A stretch of DNA of 64,000 nt from Hymenobacter ginkgonis (GCF_009755225.1 NZ_WQKZ01000001.1:434001-498000); one strand, 5' to 3'. Counted from the stretch's first letter, positions 10,201 to 18,459 are shown. Program-made: numbers and translations. The notes: a model not told the origin generated them from the letters alone.

Positions 10201-11302
10201 GGCCCTGCGCCAGCATGCCAGCCCGCCCCCCGCGCCGCCGGCCCAGCCCACCAGCCCGCGCACCGACGCCGAGCAACTCGTGGCCTCCATTTGGCAGGAG
10301 CACCTAGGCGGGGGTGTCATCAGCGTGTCCGACAACTTTTTTGAGCTCGGGGGGCACTCCCTCATTGCCGTGCGCGTGATGCTGCGCCTAGAGCAAGAAA
10401 CCGGCAAACGCCTACCCCTCGCTATTTTGTTTGAGCATCCTACGGTCGAGAAACTCGCCGCCGTACTGCAACTGGACAGCAACGCCATCAGCTGGGACTC
10501 GCTGGTGCCCATCAAGCCGCAGGGCACCAAAACGCCACTCTATATTGTGCACGGCGCGGGGCTCAACGTGCTGCTTTTCAACGCGATTTCTAAGAACATG
10601 GATGCCGAGCAGCCCGTTTACGGCCTGCAAGCCAAAGGCCTCGATGGCCGCGAAGAACCCCTGGACAGTATTGAGGCGATGGCCGCGCATTACGTGGCCG
10701 CCATCAGAGCCACCAACCCGGCCGGGCCATACGCGCTGGCTGGCTATTCCTTTGGGGGCATCATTGCCTTCGAGATGGCTAAGCAGCTAACGGCCGCTGG
10801 CAAAGTGGTCAAGTTTCTGGGCATGCTCGACACGTATGCTTATCAATCCGACGCGGATAGCCCGCATTTGGTGAGGCTATTTAAGAGGACTAAGTTCTTG
10901 CTTAATAAGCTGCTGTATAACTTTACGCTTCTAAAAAACAACCCGCGTCGTACCCTGCTGTCCAACGCTAACACCATTAAAAAGCTCACCGTCGACCAAC
11001 TCAAGTACACCAAAAAGCAACATTATGAGTTGCTGCACGGGCACCGCTTCGAGATTGGCCAAGCCCAAGAGCTGGCGTTTAACAAGTACCGCTTGGCGCC
11101 GCAGCCGTTCACGGTGCACTTATTTCGCAACGAGGACCGCGTGTTTTACGTCGAAGACTTTGAGCACTTGGGGTGGAAACCGTTCGCACTAGGAGGGATT
11201 CATATTCATGATATCCCTGGTAATCACAATTTTATATTTGCTCCTCCGCACGATAAAGAATGCGCCAGAATTTTGCAGGAAGCATTGAATATGCATAGCT
11301 AA
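7268..11302 (+). CDS. Terminal NRPS module (C-A-PCP-TE), predicted glycine-specific
   Basis: A 1344-residue NRPS. The condensation domain carries HHIICDG at 164-170 with the second His and Asp intact. The adenylation domain has YTSGSTGRPKG at about 638-648, NMYGPTE at about 773 and a YRTGD core. The carrier Ser is 1031 in LGGHS. A type I thioesterase follows with Ser1161 in GYSFGG. Read against the GrsA pocket positions, the code is D-I-L-Q-L-G-M-I-W, which is one conservative change from the established glycine code DILQLGLIWK, so glycine is the likely substrate. It should accept the beta-aminoacyl chain from the upstream hybrid protein, couple it to glycine and release the product. The four-base spacing from the upstream stop points to translational coupling. 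No epimerase, methyltransferase or further elongation module is present. Confidence 0.93.
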   Translation: MEPILMSERPAAPSAVAVGFDPFAGPEIVRLAPITEPQSEIWLACRLGGDDASRAYNESVALHLRGPLDPDALQQAVQTLVQRHEALRSVFSADGKYSCVLRELVLPTDYQDISSEAAARQQQLVDLYTRQDAHHLFDLLHGPLLKAGLLRLASNEHYFVLTVHHIICDGWSLAILLQDLGQLYSAYCQGQYPSLPAATSFSRYADQQLVFNRSPAYQRVEQFWLKEYQGEVPVVSLPTDFPRPAVRTYQSARADYPLAPELVAGLKKVGLGAGCSLVTTLLAAFEVLLHRFTGQADLVVGLPAAGQSAAGQLHLVGHCVNLLPLRSQPGAAANFGEYLRQRRPAILDAYENQQLTFGSLLKKLRLARDTARVPLVPVMFNIDLGLADHVDFQGLTYTLRSNPRAYEAFELFLNASGSEQALVLEWSFNTALFKPETIAQLMGSFEELLREIIANPATSLRGSVGGRAAAAPLADPYVSLNRTAQPYPATQTLTQLLTEQALATPQSVALRFEGSELTYFELHRQANQLANYLRDQGVQPGDVVALAVAREPALLLTLLATLKCGATYVPLDPAYPAERLAFMLTNSGAEFLLASDRTAPSAPATVLFVDDALAAARQYSGQAPAVQVASDSTLYVLYTSGSTGRPKGVQISHRNVVNFLHSMQQAPGITAADKLLAITTISFDIAGLELFLPLVSGATLVLANAATARDGRELLRVLAAEHITIMQATPSSWRLLLEAGWEQPLPLKVLCGGEALARDLADRLLPRSQSVWNMYGPTETTIWSTVKQLTYLDKLITIGRPIANTQVYILDEADRPVPVGGVGELCIAGDGVAQGYLHCDALTAEKFIANPFSTQPGARLYRTGDLGKLLETGELQCLGRLDQQVKVRGYRIEPGEIEHALTTLADVKEAVVITHEPHPGDERLVAYVVLSPAAAYGSASVGHWKKALLAQLPAYMVPSDFVVVPALPLTLNGKVDRQALRQHASPPPAPPAQPTSPRTDAEQLVASIWQEHLGGGVISVSDNFFELGGHSLIAVRVMLRLEQETGKRLPLAILFEHPTVEKLAAVLQLDSNAISWDSLVPIKPQGTKTPLYIVHGAGLNVLLFNAISKNMDAEQPVYGLQAKGLDGREEPLDSIEAMAAHYVAAIRATNPAGPYALAGYSFGGIIAFEMAKQLTAAGKVVKFLGMLDTYAYQSDADSPHLVRLFKRTKFLLNKLLYNFTLLKNNPRRTLLSNANTIKKLTVDQLKYTKKQHYELLHGHRFEIGQAQELAFNKYRLAPQPFTVHLFRNEDRVFYVEDFEHLGWKPFALGGIHIHDIPGNHNFIFAPPHDKECARILQEALNMHS

Positions 11303-11332
11303 TTGCGTAAAGCTGGTAGTAAAACCACTCAA

Positions 11333-12079
11333 ATGTTGATTAGCTGCAACACGCTGTCAGCTCGGTTTACGCAGAAAACAAGTAGGTTTTCTGCGCAAGC
11401 CGAGCTGGCAGTTTTTAGGATTAGAATAGCTAACAATAAAGCATTTATACCCAGATTGCGTACGTTGCTCCGTGCCGATGAGCTGGCTCGTGCCCAGCGC
11501 TACCACCAGCTAGCCGACCAGCAGCGGTTTGTGGTGGCGCGGGCCGCTTTGCGCAGCATACTCGGCCAATACCTGGCGTGCGCACCCGCCGCCATCCAGT
11601 TTGTGGTTGGCCCGAATAAAAAGCCCGCCATCCAAAACGAGCCGGGCTTGCACTACAATGTTTCGCACTCAAAAGACTGGATTTTGATTGCCGTTTCGGC
11701 GGCGCCAGTGGGGGTAGATGTGGAGGCCATTGACCCGCTTTTTCCGTTTCAGGATATCCTCCCCCACAGTTTTAGCCTGCCCGAAAGGCAAGCCATAATG
11801 AGCAGCCCCGACGGCGCTCACCTCTTTTACCAGTTGTGGACGCGTAAAGAGGCTTTCGTGAAAGCTACTGCCCGTGGCATCGACGACGAGTTTAGCACCA
11901 TTCCGGCGCTAGATGGGCCGCATCGGTTGGCGGCGGCTAGCGGCCAACTGGTGCCTTCCTGGCTCGTCAGCAGTTTTACCGTGGCCGATGGTTACGTAGG
12001 CGCCGTAGCTTACCAGCCAAGTGCTCATGCGGTAGTGCCCAGCTTTTATAATTTGACTATCAGTGAAATAGATAATTAA
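11333..12079 (+). CDS. Sfp-type 4'-phosphopantetheinyl transferase
   Basis: A 248-residue protein that should attach phosphopantetheine from CoA to the three carrier domains of the two preceding synthases. The family's Mg-binding signature appears as GVDVEAID and the C-terminal signature as WTRKEAFVKATARGI, with the Lys and Glu residues expected for Sfp/AcpT enzymes. Length fits the Sfp class better than the short AcpS class. An in-frame TTG at 11303 abuts the upstream stop, but the ATG at 11333 gives a more ordinary start. Being directly downstream on the same strand, it is very probably in the same operon and dedicated to this cluster. Confidence 0.9.
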   Translation: MLISCNTLSARFTQKTSRFSAQAELAVFRIRIANNKAFIPRLRTLLRADELARAQRYHQLADQQRFVVARAALRSILGQYLACAPAAIQFVVGPNKKPAIQNEPGLHYNVSHSKDWILIAVSAAPVGVDVEAIDPLFPFQDILPHSFSLPERQAIMSSPDGAHLFYQLWTRKEAFVKATARGIDDEFSTIPALDGPHRLAAASGQLVPSWLVSSFTVADGYVGAVAYQPSAHAVVPSFYNLTISEIDN

Positions 12080-12195
12080 TTAAGGATGGGCCTTGGTTGC
12101 TAGTCGGGGCTGGCGCCGGGGGAGGGGGTAGGGCATAATTGGTGCAGCCAACCTTGGTAGCGCATCTTTGCGCTTCGCTTTTTGTAGCTTTCCCA

Positions 12196-13011
12196 ATGCC
12201 TACCCCCCTTTACCAGGTCGATGCCTTTGCCCGGCGCCCGTTTGCGGGCAACCCGGCTGCCGTGTGCCCGCTGTCTGCGTGGCTGCCGGACGAAACCATG
12301 CAGCAAATTGCCGCTGAAAATAACCTCGCCGAAACGGCCTTTTTCATCCCGCTGGTGGGGGAGGAAGCCGATTTTCACTTGCGCTGGTTTACGCCCACCT
12401 TCGAAATTGACCTGTGTGGCCACGCCACGTTGGCCACAGCCCACGTGCTGTGGACCGAGCGCAGTTTTTCGAAACCCGAAATTGTGTTTAAAAGCCAGAG
12501 CGGCCTGCTGCGGGTGCGCCGCGAGGCCGATGGCCGCCTGGTGCTCGATTTCCCGAGCCGCCCACCCCAGCTGCTAACCATTGCCGAGCACCCGGCGGTG
12601 CTGGTGCAGGCATTGGGGCCGGGCGCCGCTACGCCGCTGGCGGTGCTCGCTTCGCGCGATTTAGTGGTTGAGTTTGCCCATGCCGACGAAGTGCTGGCGC
12701 TGCGCCCCGACTTCGCGGCGCTCGTTGACTTGGGGTATATTGGCCTGATTGCCACTGCCCCCGGTAGCAACGGGGTCGATTTTGTTTCGCGCTTTTTTGC
12801 CCCCGAAGTGGGAGTGCCCGAAGACCCCGTCACCGGCTCGGCCCATAGCACCCTCATTCCCTATTGGGCCGAAAAACTGGGTAAAACCGAACTGTTTGCC
12901 CGCCAGGAGTCGGCGCGGGGTGGTGAACTCTGGTGCCGGCTGCGTGGCGACCGCGTAGATATCGGTGGGTATGCCGTAACGTATCTACGTGGCGAAATTG
13001 CCGTGGACTAG
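12196..13011 (+). CDS. PhzF-family isomerase/epimerase-like protein
   Basis: A 271-residue member of the PhzF fold (related to diaminopimelate epimerase). Visible hallmarks are FAGNPAAV near the N-terminus, NNLAETAFF with the Glu that acts as general acid/base in PhzF, LCGHATLATAHVL and EDPVTGSAH near the C-terminus. The start at ATG 12196 gives the usual family beginning, (M)PTPLYQVDAF; frames upstream run into a GGGGGTAGGG-containing spacer. Many PhzF homologues sit outside phenazine clusters and have no known substrate. No other phenazine genes are present, so a phenazine role is not supported. It is on the same strand 116 bases after the PPTase, so it may tailor the peptide, or be an unrelated neighbour. 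Confidence 0.85.
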   Translation: MPTPLYQVDAFARRPFAGNPAAVCPLSAWLPDETMQQIAAENNLAETAFFIPLVGEEADFHLRWFTPTFEIDLCGHATLATAHVLWTERSFSKPEIVFKSQSGLLRVRREADGRLVLDFPSRPPQLLTIAEHPAVLVQALGPGAATPLAVLASRDLVVEFAHADEVLALRPDFAALVDLGYIGLIATAPGSNGVDFVSRFFAPEVGVPEDPVTGSAHSTLIPYWAEKLGKTELFARQESARGGELWCRLRGDRVDIGGYAVTYLRGEIAVD

Positions 13012-13038
13012 CTTCCCAAAGCCCGGTGGCTACTACTA

Positions 13039-13098
13039 GGCCGGCTACTTAAAGGGGGGTAGGGCGAGTGCGTCCTACCCCCCTTTAAGTAGCCGGCC
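13039..13098. terminator. Perfect 25-bp inverted repeat, probable terminator
   Basis: The arms 13039-13063 and 13074-13098 are perfectly complementary with a 10-base loop. The stem contains the GGGGGTAGGG motif. It lies 28 bases after the PhzF gene, so it most simply ends the biosynthetic operon. There is no clean U-run, so the mechanism is uncertain. Confidence 0.6.
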
Positions 13099-13440
13099 AT
13101 AAGCAGATAGCAAAATAATAATTATGATTATACTTATAAAAAACTAGTTGTTATCCAAGAAACAATATTTGGATAATTACTTGGTACAGTAGAATGCTGT
13201 TCTATTGAAAATAAGCGCGTTAATGAGTGGTTACAAGGGTATTGCGCCTTGTAAGTAGCAGGATAGAGCAGCTTGCTATAAGCCGGTGATAGAAAGGTGA
13301 ATAGACTTTATCCACTGCGAAGGCTACGCAATAGTTTTGTATATTTCGGCGGCTAAGAGCTTTAGGCTAACTAGCTATTCGGGTGAGCGGCTACCGGGCA
13401 ATAGCCGGTGGCTTGCTTTATTACTACTTCATTATCAGCT
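13099..13440. other. Intergenic region upstream of the LytTR regulator
   Basis: AT-rich gap between the terminator-like repeat and the response regulator. No coding frame or RNA gene is recognised. It should contain the regulator's promoter, but I see no convincing -33/-7 pair. Confidence 0.45.
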
Positions 13441-14160
13441 ATGCTAACTACTACCCCACTTACCTGCGTCATCGTCGATGACAATGAAATTAACCGCCTG
13501 ACCCTGGAGCACCTCGTCGACCTCACGCCCGAGCTCAGCCTGGTAGCCTCGCTGCCGGGTGGCGTGGAGGCGCTGCATTTTTTTCGGCAGGGTGGCACTT
13601 GCGACTTGCTGCTACTCGATATTGAGATGCCCAACATGTCGGGCCTCGAGCTGGCCAAGCTGCTCCCTGACCCCGCCCCAGCCGTGGTGCTGGTAACTAC
13701 GCACCGCACGTTTGCGGTGGCAGCGTTTGAGTTGCAAGCCGTTGATTATCTGGTGAAACCCGTAGAATTTGCTCGCTTCAGCCAGGCAGTGGCAAAGGTG
13801 CTGGCGGCGCGGCCGACCGCGCGTGTAGCGCCCCCAGCCGCGCCAACCAGCGCCGAAATGTTTGTGAAAGTTGGCAGTCGCTCGCTACGAGTCAATTTTG
13901 ATGAAGTTCTCTACATTGAGGCTCTCTCTACTTACTCGGTGCTGGTGATGCCCACTCAAAAGCACATCGTGTACCACACGCTCAAATCGCTAACGGAGCG
14001 GCTGCCCTTTCATAATTTTATGCGAGTGCATCGCTCGTATATTGTTAATATGCAGCGTATTGAGGCTGTGGAAGACTATGTGCTTAAGCTTGGTAGCTAC
14101 CAGGTGCCGGTAGGCAAGTCGTACCAAGAAGACTTTCAGCGGCAGCTACGCAGCCTGTAA
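13441..14160 (+). CDS. LytTR-family response regulator
   Basis: A 239-residue two-domain regulator. The receiver domain (about 5-125) has the acidic pair in VIVDDNEINR, the phosphoacceptor Asp60 in LLLLDIEMPN, a conserved Thr (VTTHRTF) and Lys in VDYLVKPVEF. A linker leads to a LytTR DNA-binding domain (about 140-239) with the typical FHNFMRVHRSYIVN segment. It should act as a DNA-binding transcription regulator once phosphorylated. The start at ATG 13441 is preferred over an in-frame GTG at 13408 because it begins just before the receiver domain. The usual LytS-type kinase is not adjacent; the hybrid kinase facing it on the other strand is the nearest possible partner. It lies next to the NRPS cluster, but nothing shows that it regulates it. 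Confidence 0.9.
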   Translation: MLTTTPLTCVIVDDNEINRLTLEHLVDLTPELSLVASLPGGVEALHFFRQGGTCDLLLLDIEMPNMSGLELAKLLPDPAPAVVLVTTHRTFAVAAFELQAVDYLVKPVEFARFSQAVAKVLAARPTARVAPPAAPTSAEMFVKVGSRSLRVNFDEVLYIEALSTYSVLVMPTQKHIVYHTLKSLTERLPFHNFMRVHRSYIVNMQRIEAVEDYVLKLGSYQVPVGKSYQEDFQRQLRSL

Positions 14161-14178
14161 GTTGGCCCAAAACTTAGC

Positions 14179-14237
14179 CGCAGGTCTTTGGAGAGCACAA
14201 GTAGCAACTAGATACTTGTGCTCTCCAAAGACCTGCG
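14179..14237. terminator. Perfect 25-bp inverted repeat between convergent genes
   Basis: Arms 14179-14203 and 14213-14237 are exactly complementary around a nine-base loop. The repeat lies between the convergent stops at 14160 and 14248, so it probably works as a bidirectional terminator. Confidence 0.75.
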
Positions 14238-14247
14238 GATGAATTAG

Positions 14248-16932
14248 TTAACCAACTAATTCGCAGGGAAGGCTGGCCAAGGCGCACTGCACTTGCGCTA
14301 CCAGCTGTGCCACTGCGGCTGGCAGATGCCCATAGTCGGCGGGGCGGGCTTCTTCAAGCTGCTGCACCGCGGCGGTTACCGCCCGTACCCCCAGCGATTC
14401 GAGGCTGGGCTTGATGTGGTGGACGATTTTGGCGGCTTCGGCCCAGTTGCCGGCATCGGCCGCGGCAGTCAACGCGGCCAGGCTGCCGGGCATGTTATGC
14501 AAAAAAGAACGTACAATTTTGTGCACAAATTCTTCGCGGCCACGGGCCATGGTACGCAGCTTGGTGAGGTCGTAGGAGCAGGCCACTGCTGGGGTCGTGG
14601 GCAGCAGGCGCACGAGCGTGCTATACACATCTTCTTCCTCAAAGGGCTTGGCCAGGCAGGCCGCCATACCAGCGGCCAGGTAGCGGTCGCGGTCGGCTCG
14701 GAAGGCATTGGCCGTGAGGGCAATGATGGTGCTGCCGGCCCGCGCCGGGTCGGGTAGGGCCCGGATGGCGGCCGTGGCATCGAGGCCATTGAGGCCCGGC
14801 AATTGAATATCCATCAGCACAATGTCGTAGGGAAGCGCTTGCTGCACCTGCGCCACGCCCGCGTGGCCATCTACCGCCTCGTCGACGTGGGCGCCCCAAC
14901 CTTCGAGCAGCAGCCGGGCTACGGTGCGGTTTATCTCATTGTCTTCGACCACCAGCACGCGGCGACCGCGCAGGGCGCCGGTATCGTAAGCATCGGGGGC
15001 AGCTATCGGTAGCTCGGAAATGGGTGCCTTCGGCAAGGTAATAATGAAGGCAAAGGTGCTGCCCTGGCCCGGCTCGCTGCTGAGCATTAGTTCGCCACCC
15101 AGCTGGTTTACCAGCGCCCGCGAAATGCTGAGGCCCAGCCCGGTGCCGCCAAAATGACGAGCCGTGTCGGCGTAGGCCTGGGTAAAGCCTTCAAAAATAA
15201 GCTCCTGCTTGTCGGGCGCAATGCCAATGCCGGTGTCGTGCACGCTAAAGCGCACCGTGATGGTGGTGGCGGTTTCCGCCAATTGCTCGCCAGCCACCGC
15301 CACACTCCCGCCCGCTGGCGTAAACTTGATGGCATTGGCTACCAGATTAATAAGAATCTGGTTGAGGCGGTAGGGGTCGCTCAGCACCCAGGGGTAGGCG
15401 CAGGTAGTGCGCAGGTGCGTGCCAATAAAGTGCAGCCCTTTTTCAATGGCTTGCACGGCCAGCGGGCGCACGGCCTCGGCCATCGAGTCGCAGAGGTTGA
15501 AGGCCACGGCATCCATCTCTAGCTTGCCAGAGGTGATTTTGGCCATATCGAGCACGTCGTTGATAACGTGCAGCAGGTGCTGGCCCGAATGGCGAATGGT
15601 TTGCACAAAGTCGTGCTGGCGCGCGTCGAGCGCCGTTTTGGCCAATTGGGCGGCCATGCCTAGCACACCATTTAGGGGCGTGCGAATTTCATGGCTCATG
15701 TTGGCCAGAAAGTTTTCGCGGGCCAGCACGGCGGCTTCGGCGGCTACTTTGGCCCGTTTCAATTCGCGTTCGGCCAGCACGCGGTCGGTTATCTCCTGGC
15801 CGTAGGCGATAACGTAGGGTGCCTGGCCGGGTTCGCGCACCATGTGGTTGTCGTAGAGCAGGTAGCGCCGCTCGCCTTTTGCCCCGGTGAGGGCCATGAT
15901 ACCGCGCTGGCTGCCGGTTACGGCCAGTTTGGCCAGGTACTCGGCCACGCCGGCCTGGTGCTCGGGCCGGCACGCTTCGCAAATGTGGCGGCCCGGTAGC
16001 GAAGTTAAAGGCTGGCCCACCAACTCGGCCGCCGCGGGGTTGGCCGTCAAAATGTTGCCCTCCAGGTCGTGAGTGCAGATGAGGGCCTGCGAATACGTCA
16101 TCAGGTCGCGGTACAGCTTTTCGCGCTCAGCCAGGGCTTGGCTGGCCAAGTGCTGGGCCGTGATGTCGGTGCTAACGCTCAGTACCTGCCGGGCACCATC
16201 GGCGCGCACCAGCAGCCGCTTCACGGTGTGAACGTAGCGCAACTCGCCCGAAGCCAGCGTGAAGTTAGTTTCAGCTATCATCTGCTCGCCGGTAGCCAGC
16301 ACTTGCGCATCGTTAGCCAAGTAGCGACTCTGCTCGGCTGCCTGCGTGGGGGTAGGCAAGTTGGCTTGGGTCGGGTGCAGGTAGCCGGCCAGGCAGCGCC
16401 ACTCGGTGGCGGCGCGGTTCTCAAACACAAACGCGCCTGTGTGGTCGCGCACAAAAATGGGGCTCGACGTAGTGTCTAGTATTTCCTTGATAAACGCCTG
16501 CTGCTCGGCCAGTTGCTGCTCGGCTAATACGCGCTTCGTAGTTTCGGCTAAGTATAGGGTAACGCTGCCCGCAGGCCCAACCATTGCCCGAACCACATTT
16601 AGCTGAAAATACCGCTCCCCCACCTGCACCTGCTGGTTGGCAGCTCCCGACATAGCCACTGCCCGCAGCTGCCGGCGCACCCCCACTTGCTCGGCCCGGC
16701 TGAGACCATTGCGCAGGCGGCGGGCCGCTGGGTTGGCGTAGAGCTGCCGTCCCAGCGCATCAAACCGCACAATGGGATTGGGGTCATCCTCCGGAATACT
16801 AGTCAAAACCTCCAGTGCGGCTACTTGGCGGCGCAAGTCCATGATTTCGGCGTGGGCGCGGGCCAACTCCGGCGGGCTGGGCGGGCCTACTAGAGTAGCA
16901 GCAGTAGTATAATTTATAAGGGAAGTAGCCAT
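14248..16932 (-). CDS. Hybrid histidine kinase (PAS x3, HisKA, HATPase, REC, HPt)
   Basis: An 894-residue sensor kinase with three PAS-like segments (about 40-140, 150-265 and 275-395), a HisKA domain with His414 in MSHEIRTPLNG, an ATPase domain with N, G1 and G2 boxes (NLVANAIKFTP, DTGIGIAPDK, GTGLGLSIS), a receiver with Asp708 in LMDIQLPGLNG and a C-terminal HPt domain with His838 in HHIKPS. This is a complete internal phosphorelay of the BarA/TodS kind. I see no signal peptide or membrane segment, so it is probably cytoplasmic and senses an internal signal. No separate response regulator is on the same strand; the convergent LytTR regulator is one candidate output. The start at 16932 precedes a short coiled linker and the first PAS. 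Confidence 0.92.
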   Translation of the reverse strand: MATSLINYTTAATLVGPPSPPELARAHAEIMDLRRQVAALEVLTSIPEDDPNPIVRFDALGRQLYANPAARRLRNGLSRAEQVGVRRQLRAVAMSGAANQQVQVGERYFQLNVVRAMVGPAGSVTLYLAETTKRVLAEQQLAEQQAFIKEILDTTSSPIFVRDHTGAFVFENRAATEWRCLAGYLHPTQANLPTPTQAAEQSRYLANDAQVLATGEQMIAETNFTLASGELRYVHTVKRLLVRADGARQVLSVSTDITAQHLASQALAEREKLYRDLMTYSQALICTHDLEGNILTANPAAAELVGQPLTSLPGRHICEACRPEHQAGVAEYLAKLAVTGSQRGIMALTGAKGERRYLLYDNHMVREPGQAPYVIAYGQEITDRVLAERELKRAKVAAEAAVLARENFLANMSHEIRTPLNGVLGMAAQLAKTALDARQHDFVQTIRHSGQHLLHVINDVLDMAKITSGKLEMDAVAFNLCDSMAEAVRPLAVQAIEKGLHFIGTHLRTTCAYPWVLSDPYRLNQILINLVANAIKFTPAGGSVAVAGEQLAETATTITVRFSVHDTGIGIAPDKQELIFEGFTQAYADTARHFGGTGLGLSISRALVNQLGGELMLSSEPGQGSTFAFIITLPKAPISELPIAAPDAYDTGALRGRRVLVVEDNEINRTVARLLLEGWGAHVDEAVDGHAGVAQVQQALPYDIVLMDIQLPGLNGLDATAAIRALPDPARAGSTIIALTANAFRADRDRYLAAGMAACLAKPFEEEDVYSTLVRLLPTTPAVACSYDLTKLRTMARGREEFVHKIVRSFLHNMPGSLAALTAAADAGNWAEAAKIVHHIKPSLESLGVRAVTAAVQQLEEARPADYGHLPAAVAQLVAQVQCALASLPCELVG

Positions 16933-17021
16933 AAGGAGGGGAGGTGGCGGCGAAGCTCCTCAGTTGCAAAACAAGCACACGCGGCGCGAAAAGCCACGGC
17001 CGCTTACCGAGATAGTTATAA

Positions 17022-17054
17022 AATTGCCTCTTCCTGATTCAGAAAGAGGCAATT
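17022..17054 (-). terminator. Stem-loop terminator of the small exported protein gene
   Basis: Arms 17022-17032 and 17044-17054 pair perfectly over 11 bases with an 11-base loop. On the minus strand it follows the stop at 17092 by about 37 bases and is followed by an AT-rich run, so it most likely ends that transcript before the kinase gene. Confidence 0.6.
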
Positions 17055-17091
17055 AAGTTTATAGAAGATAACTGATTGCTAGCAAGTATTT

Positions 17092-17559
17092 TTACTGACC
17101 CAACACGATGCGTACTGGCTGAGTAGGCTGGTTTTCGACTACTACCCGGCTGCTGCCAAGTCCAAAATAGTCGGCTTGCAGCTGCACTGCCGTGCTCGCG
17201 GGTACCGCCAGCCGAAACGTGCCCTGCCGGTCGGTAACGGCAATCTGGTGGGTGTTGGTAGTAGCAAAAACGCAGGCACCCACGCAGGGCAGGCCATCGG
17301 CGCTGAGCACGGTGCCGCTCAAAATTCGCAGGGCTGCTGCCAGTGGCTTAGCGGCAGTATCGGCGGCCAGCGGCGAGCCGCTGGCTAATGGGGCCATAGC
17401 CTTAGGAGCTAGGCTGGTAGCAGCTGCAGCTGGTTGCTTAGGTACCGTTATTCGGCTGCTTTTGGCGGGAGCGGGGGTAGGGTGGGCAGCGAAGGCGGGC
17501 CCAGCTGAAAACAACAATAAAGCGGCGGGCAGAGCGAAGCAAGAGCGGAGAACGAGCAT
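17092..17559 (-). CDS. Small exported protein with CarboxypepD_reg-like domain
   Basis: About 155 residues. The chosen start at 17559 gives a textbook signal peptide (hydrophobic core then AGPAFA). Upstream in-frame ATGs at 17598 and 17616 would lengthen the N-terminus. After an Ala/Pro-rich linker, the last ~75 residues form one Ig-like carboxypeptidase-regulatory-type repeat: LSGTVLSADGLPCVGACVF, a TDRQGTFRLAVP turn and a terminal RIVLG strand. Such domains are common in Bacteroidota envelope proteins, where they serve as binding or spacer modules. Two Cys residues in the repeat could form a disulfide. No enzyme motif is present and the specific function is unknown. Confidence 0.7.
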   Translation of the reverse strand: MLVLRSCFALPAALLLFSAGPAFAAHPTPAPAKSSRITVPKQPAAAATSLAPKAMAPLASGSPLAADTAAKPLAAALRILSGTVLSADGLPCVGACVFATTNTHQIAVTDRQGTFRLAVPASTAVQLQADYFGLGSSRVVVENQPTQPVRIVLGQ

Positions 17560-17790
17560 AACAAAAACGGAGAGGCAAAGGGCTAATAAGGAGCGCATCG
17601 AAGTAGCGAGTAGCATTTTAGTAAGACAAAGCTAACGGGGCGTTTTGCCCGCCCTTTGGCAAACTATCCCAATGATTGCCTTTACTGGCCGAATGTCGCT
17701 TTCTAAGCGTCTAGCTTGGCGCCGAGCCTCCCAGAGGAGGGCTGCTGGCGGCGCTAAGCCGCCGCTGGGGCCCGTTGGGAGGGGTAGGGC

Positions 17791-18438
17791 CTACTTGGGC
17801 CGGGCGGATTTCTTGGTGGTAGTGGTGGCCACGGTGCGGCCGGGGTTGTCTTCCAAGAACTTACCCCAGCTTTTGGAACCTGCCTTCACGTTGTTGCCCT
17901 GCTGGTAGTGGTGGCACAGGGCCACGGCCAGCGCATCGGTGGCATCCAAAAACTTGGGCGCTTCCTCAAGGGGGGGTAGGGTCAGGGTTTGGCGCAACAT
18001 GCGGGCTACCTGCTCTTTATCGGCCGAACCCGAGCCCGTGACGGCCTGCTTGACCTTGGTGGGCGCGTACTCCACAAACGGAATATCGCGCGAGAGGCAG
18101 GCCGCAATGGCTACCCCCTGCGCCCGGCCCAGTTTGAGCATACTCTGCACATTGACGCCGTAGAACGGCGCCTCGATGGCCAACTCGTCGGGCAGGTATT
18201 CGTCAATAAGCTCGAGCATCCGGGTGAAAATCCGCTTTAACTTCACGGCGTGATTCGACCCCAAGGCCTTCATATTAATAACGTCGTAGCACAGCACGTC
18301 GATGCGCTGCCCGCGCACCTCGATAACGGCGTAGCCCATAATCTGGGTGCCGGGGTCAACGCCCATGATGACCTTCTCGGCCGGGGGCAGCCGTTGCAGC
18401 GGGGCGGGGGTAGGAAGCAAAGTATGAGAAACGGCCAT
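17791..18438 (-). CDS. ruvC: Crossover junction endodeoxyribonuclease RuvC
   Basis: A 215-residue Holliday-junction resolvase. The acidic catalytic residues are visible: Asp28 in GVDPGT, Glu89 in AIEAPFYG and the Asp pair in DATDALAVALCHH near residue 165. Family landmarks FYGVNVQSMLKLGRAQGV and EYAPTKVKQAVTG are also present. The protein is longer than the usual ~180 residues: about 22 extra residues precede the first strand and a Lys/Thr/Arg-rich tail follows the core. It is divergent from the membrane protein gene that starts at 18460, with only about 20 bases between them, so their promoters must overlap or lie inside the neighbouring genes. Confidence 0.96.
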   Translation of the reverse strand: MAVSHTLLPTPAPLQRLPPAEKVIMGVDPGTQIMGYAVIEVRGQRIDVLCYDVINMKALGSNHAVKLKRIFTRMLELIDEYLPDELAIEAPFYGVNVQSMLKLGRAQGVAIAACLSRDIPFVEYAPTKVKQAVTGSGSADKEQVARMLRQTLTLPPLEEAPKFLDATDALAVALCHHYQQGNNVKAGSKSWGKFLEDNPGRTVATTTTKKSARPK

Positions 18439-18459
18439 CTAGCCCAAAGTTACGTCCCA

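Noticed and set aside
12196..13011. Phenazine biosynthesis
   Set aside because: Only a PhzF-fold protein is present; no phzA/B/C/D/E/G genes are in the window and PhzF homologues are widespread.
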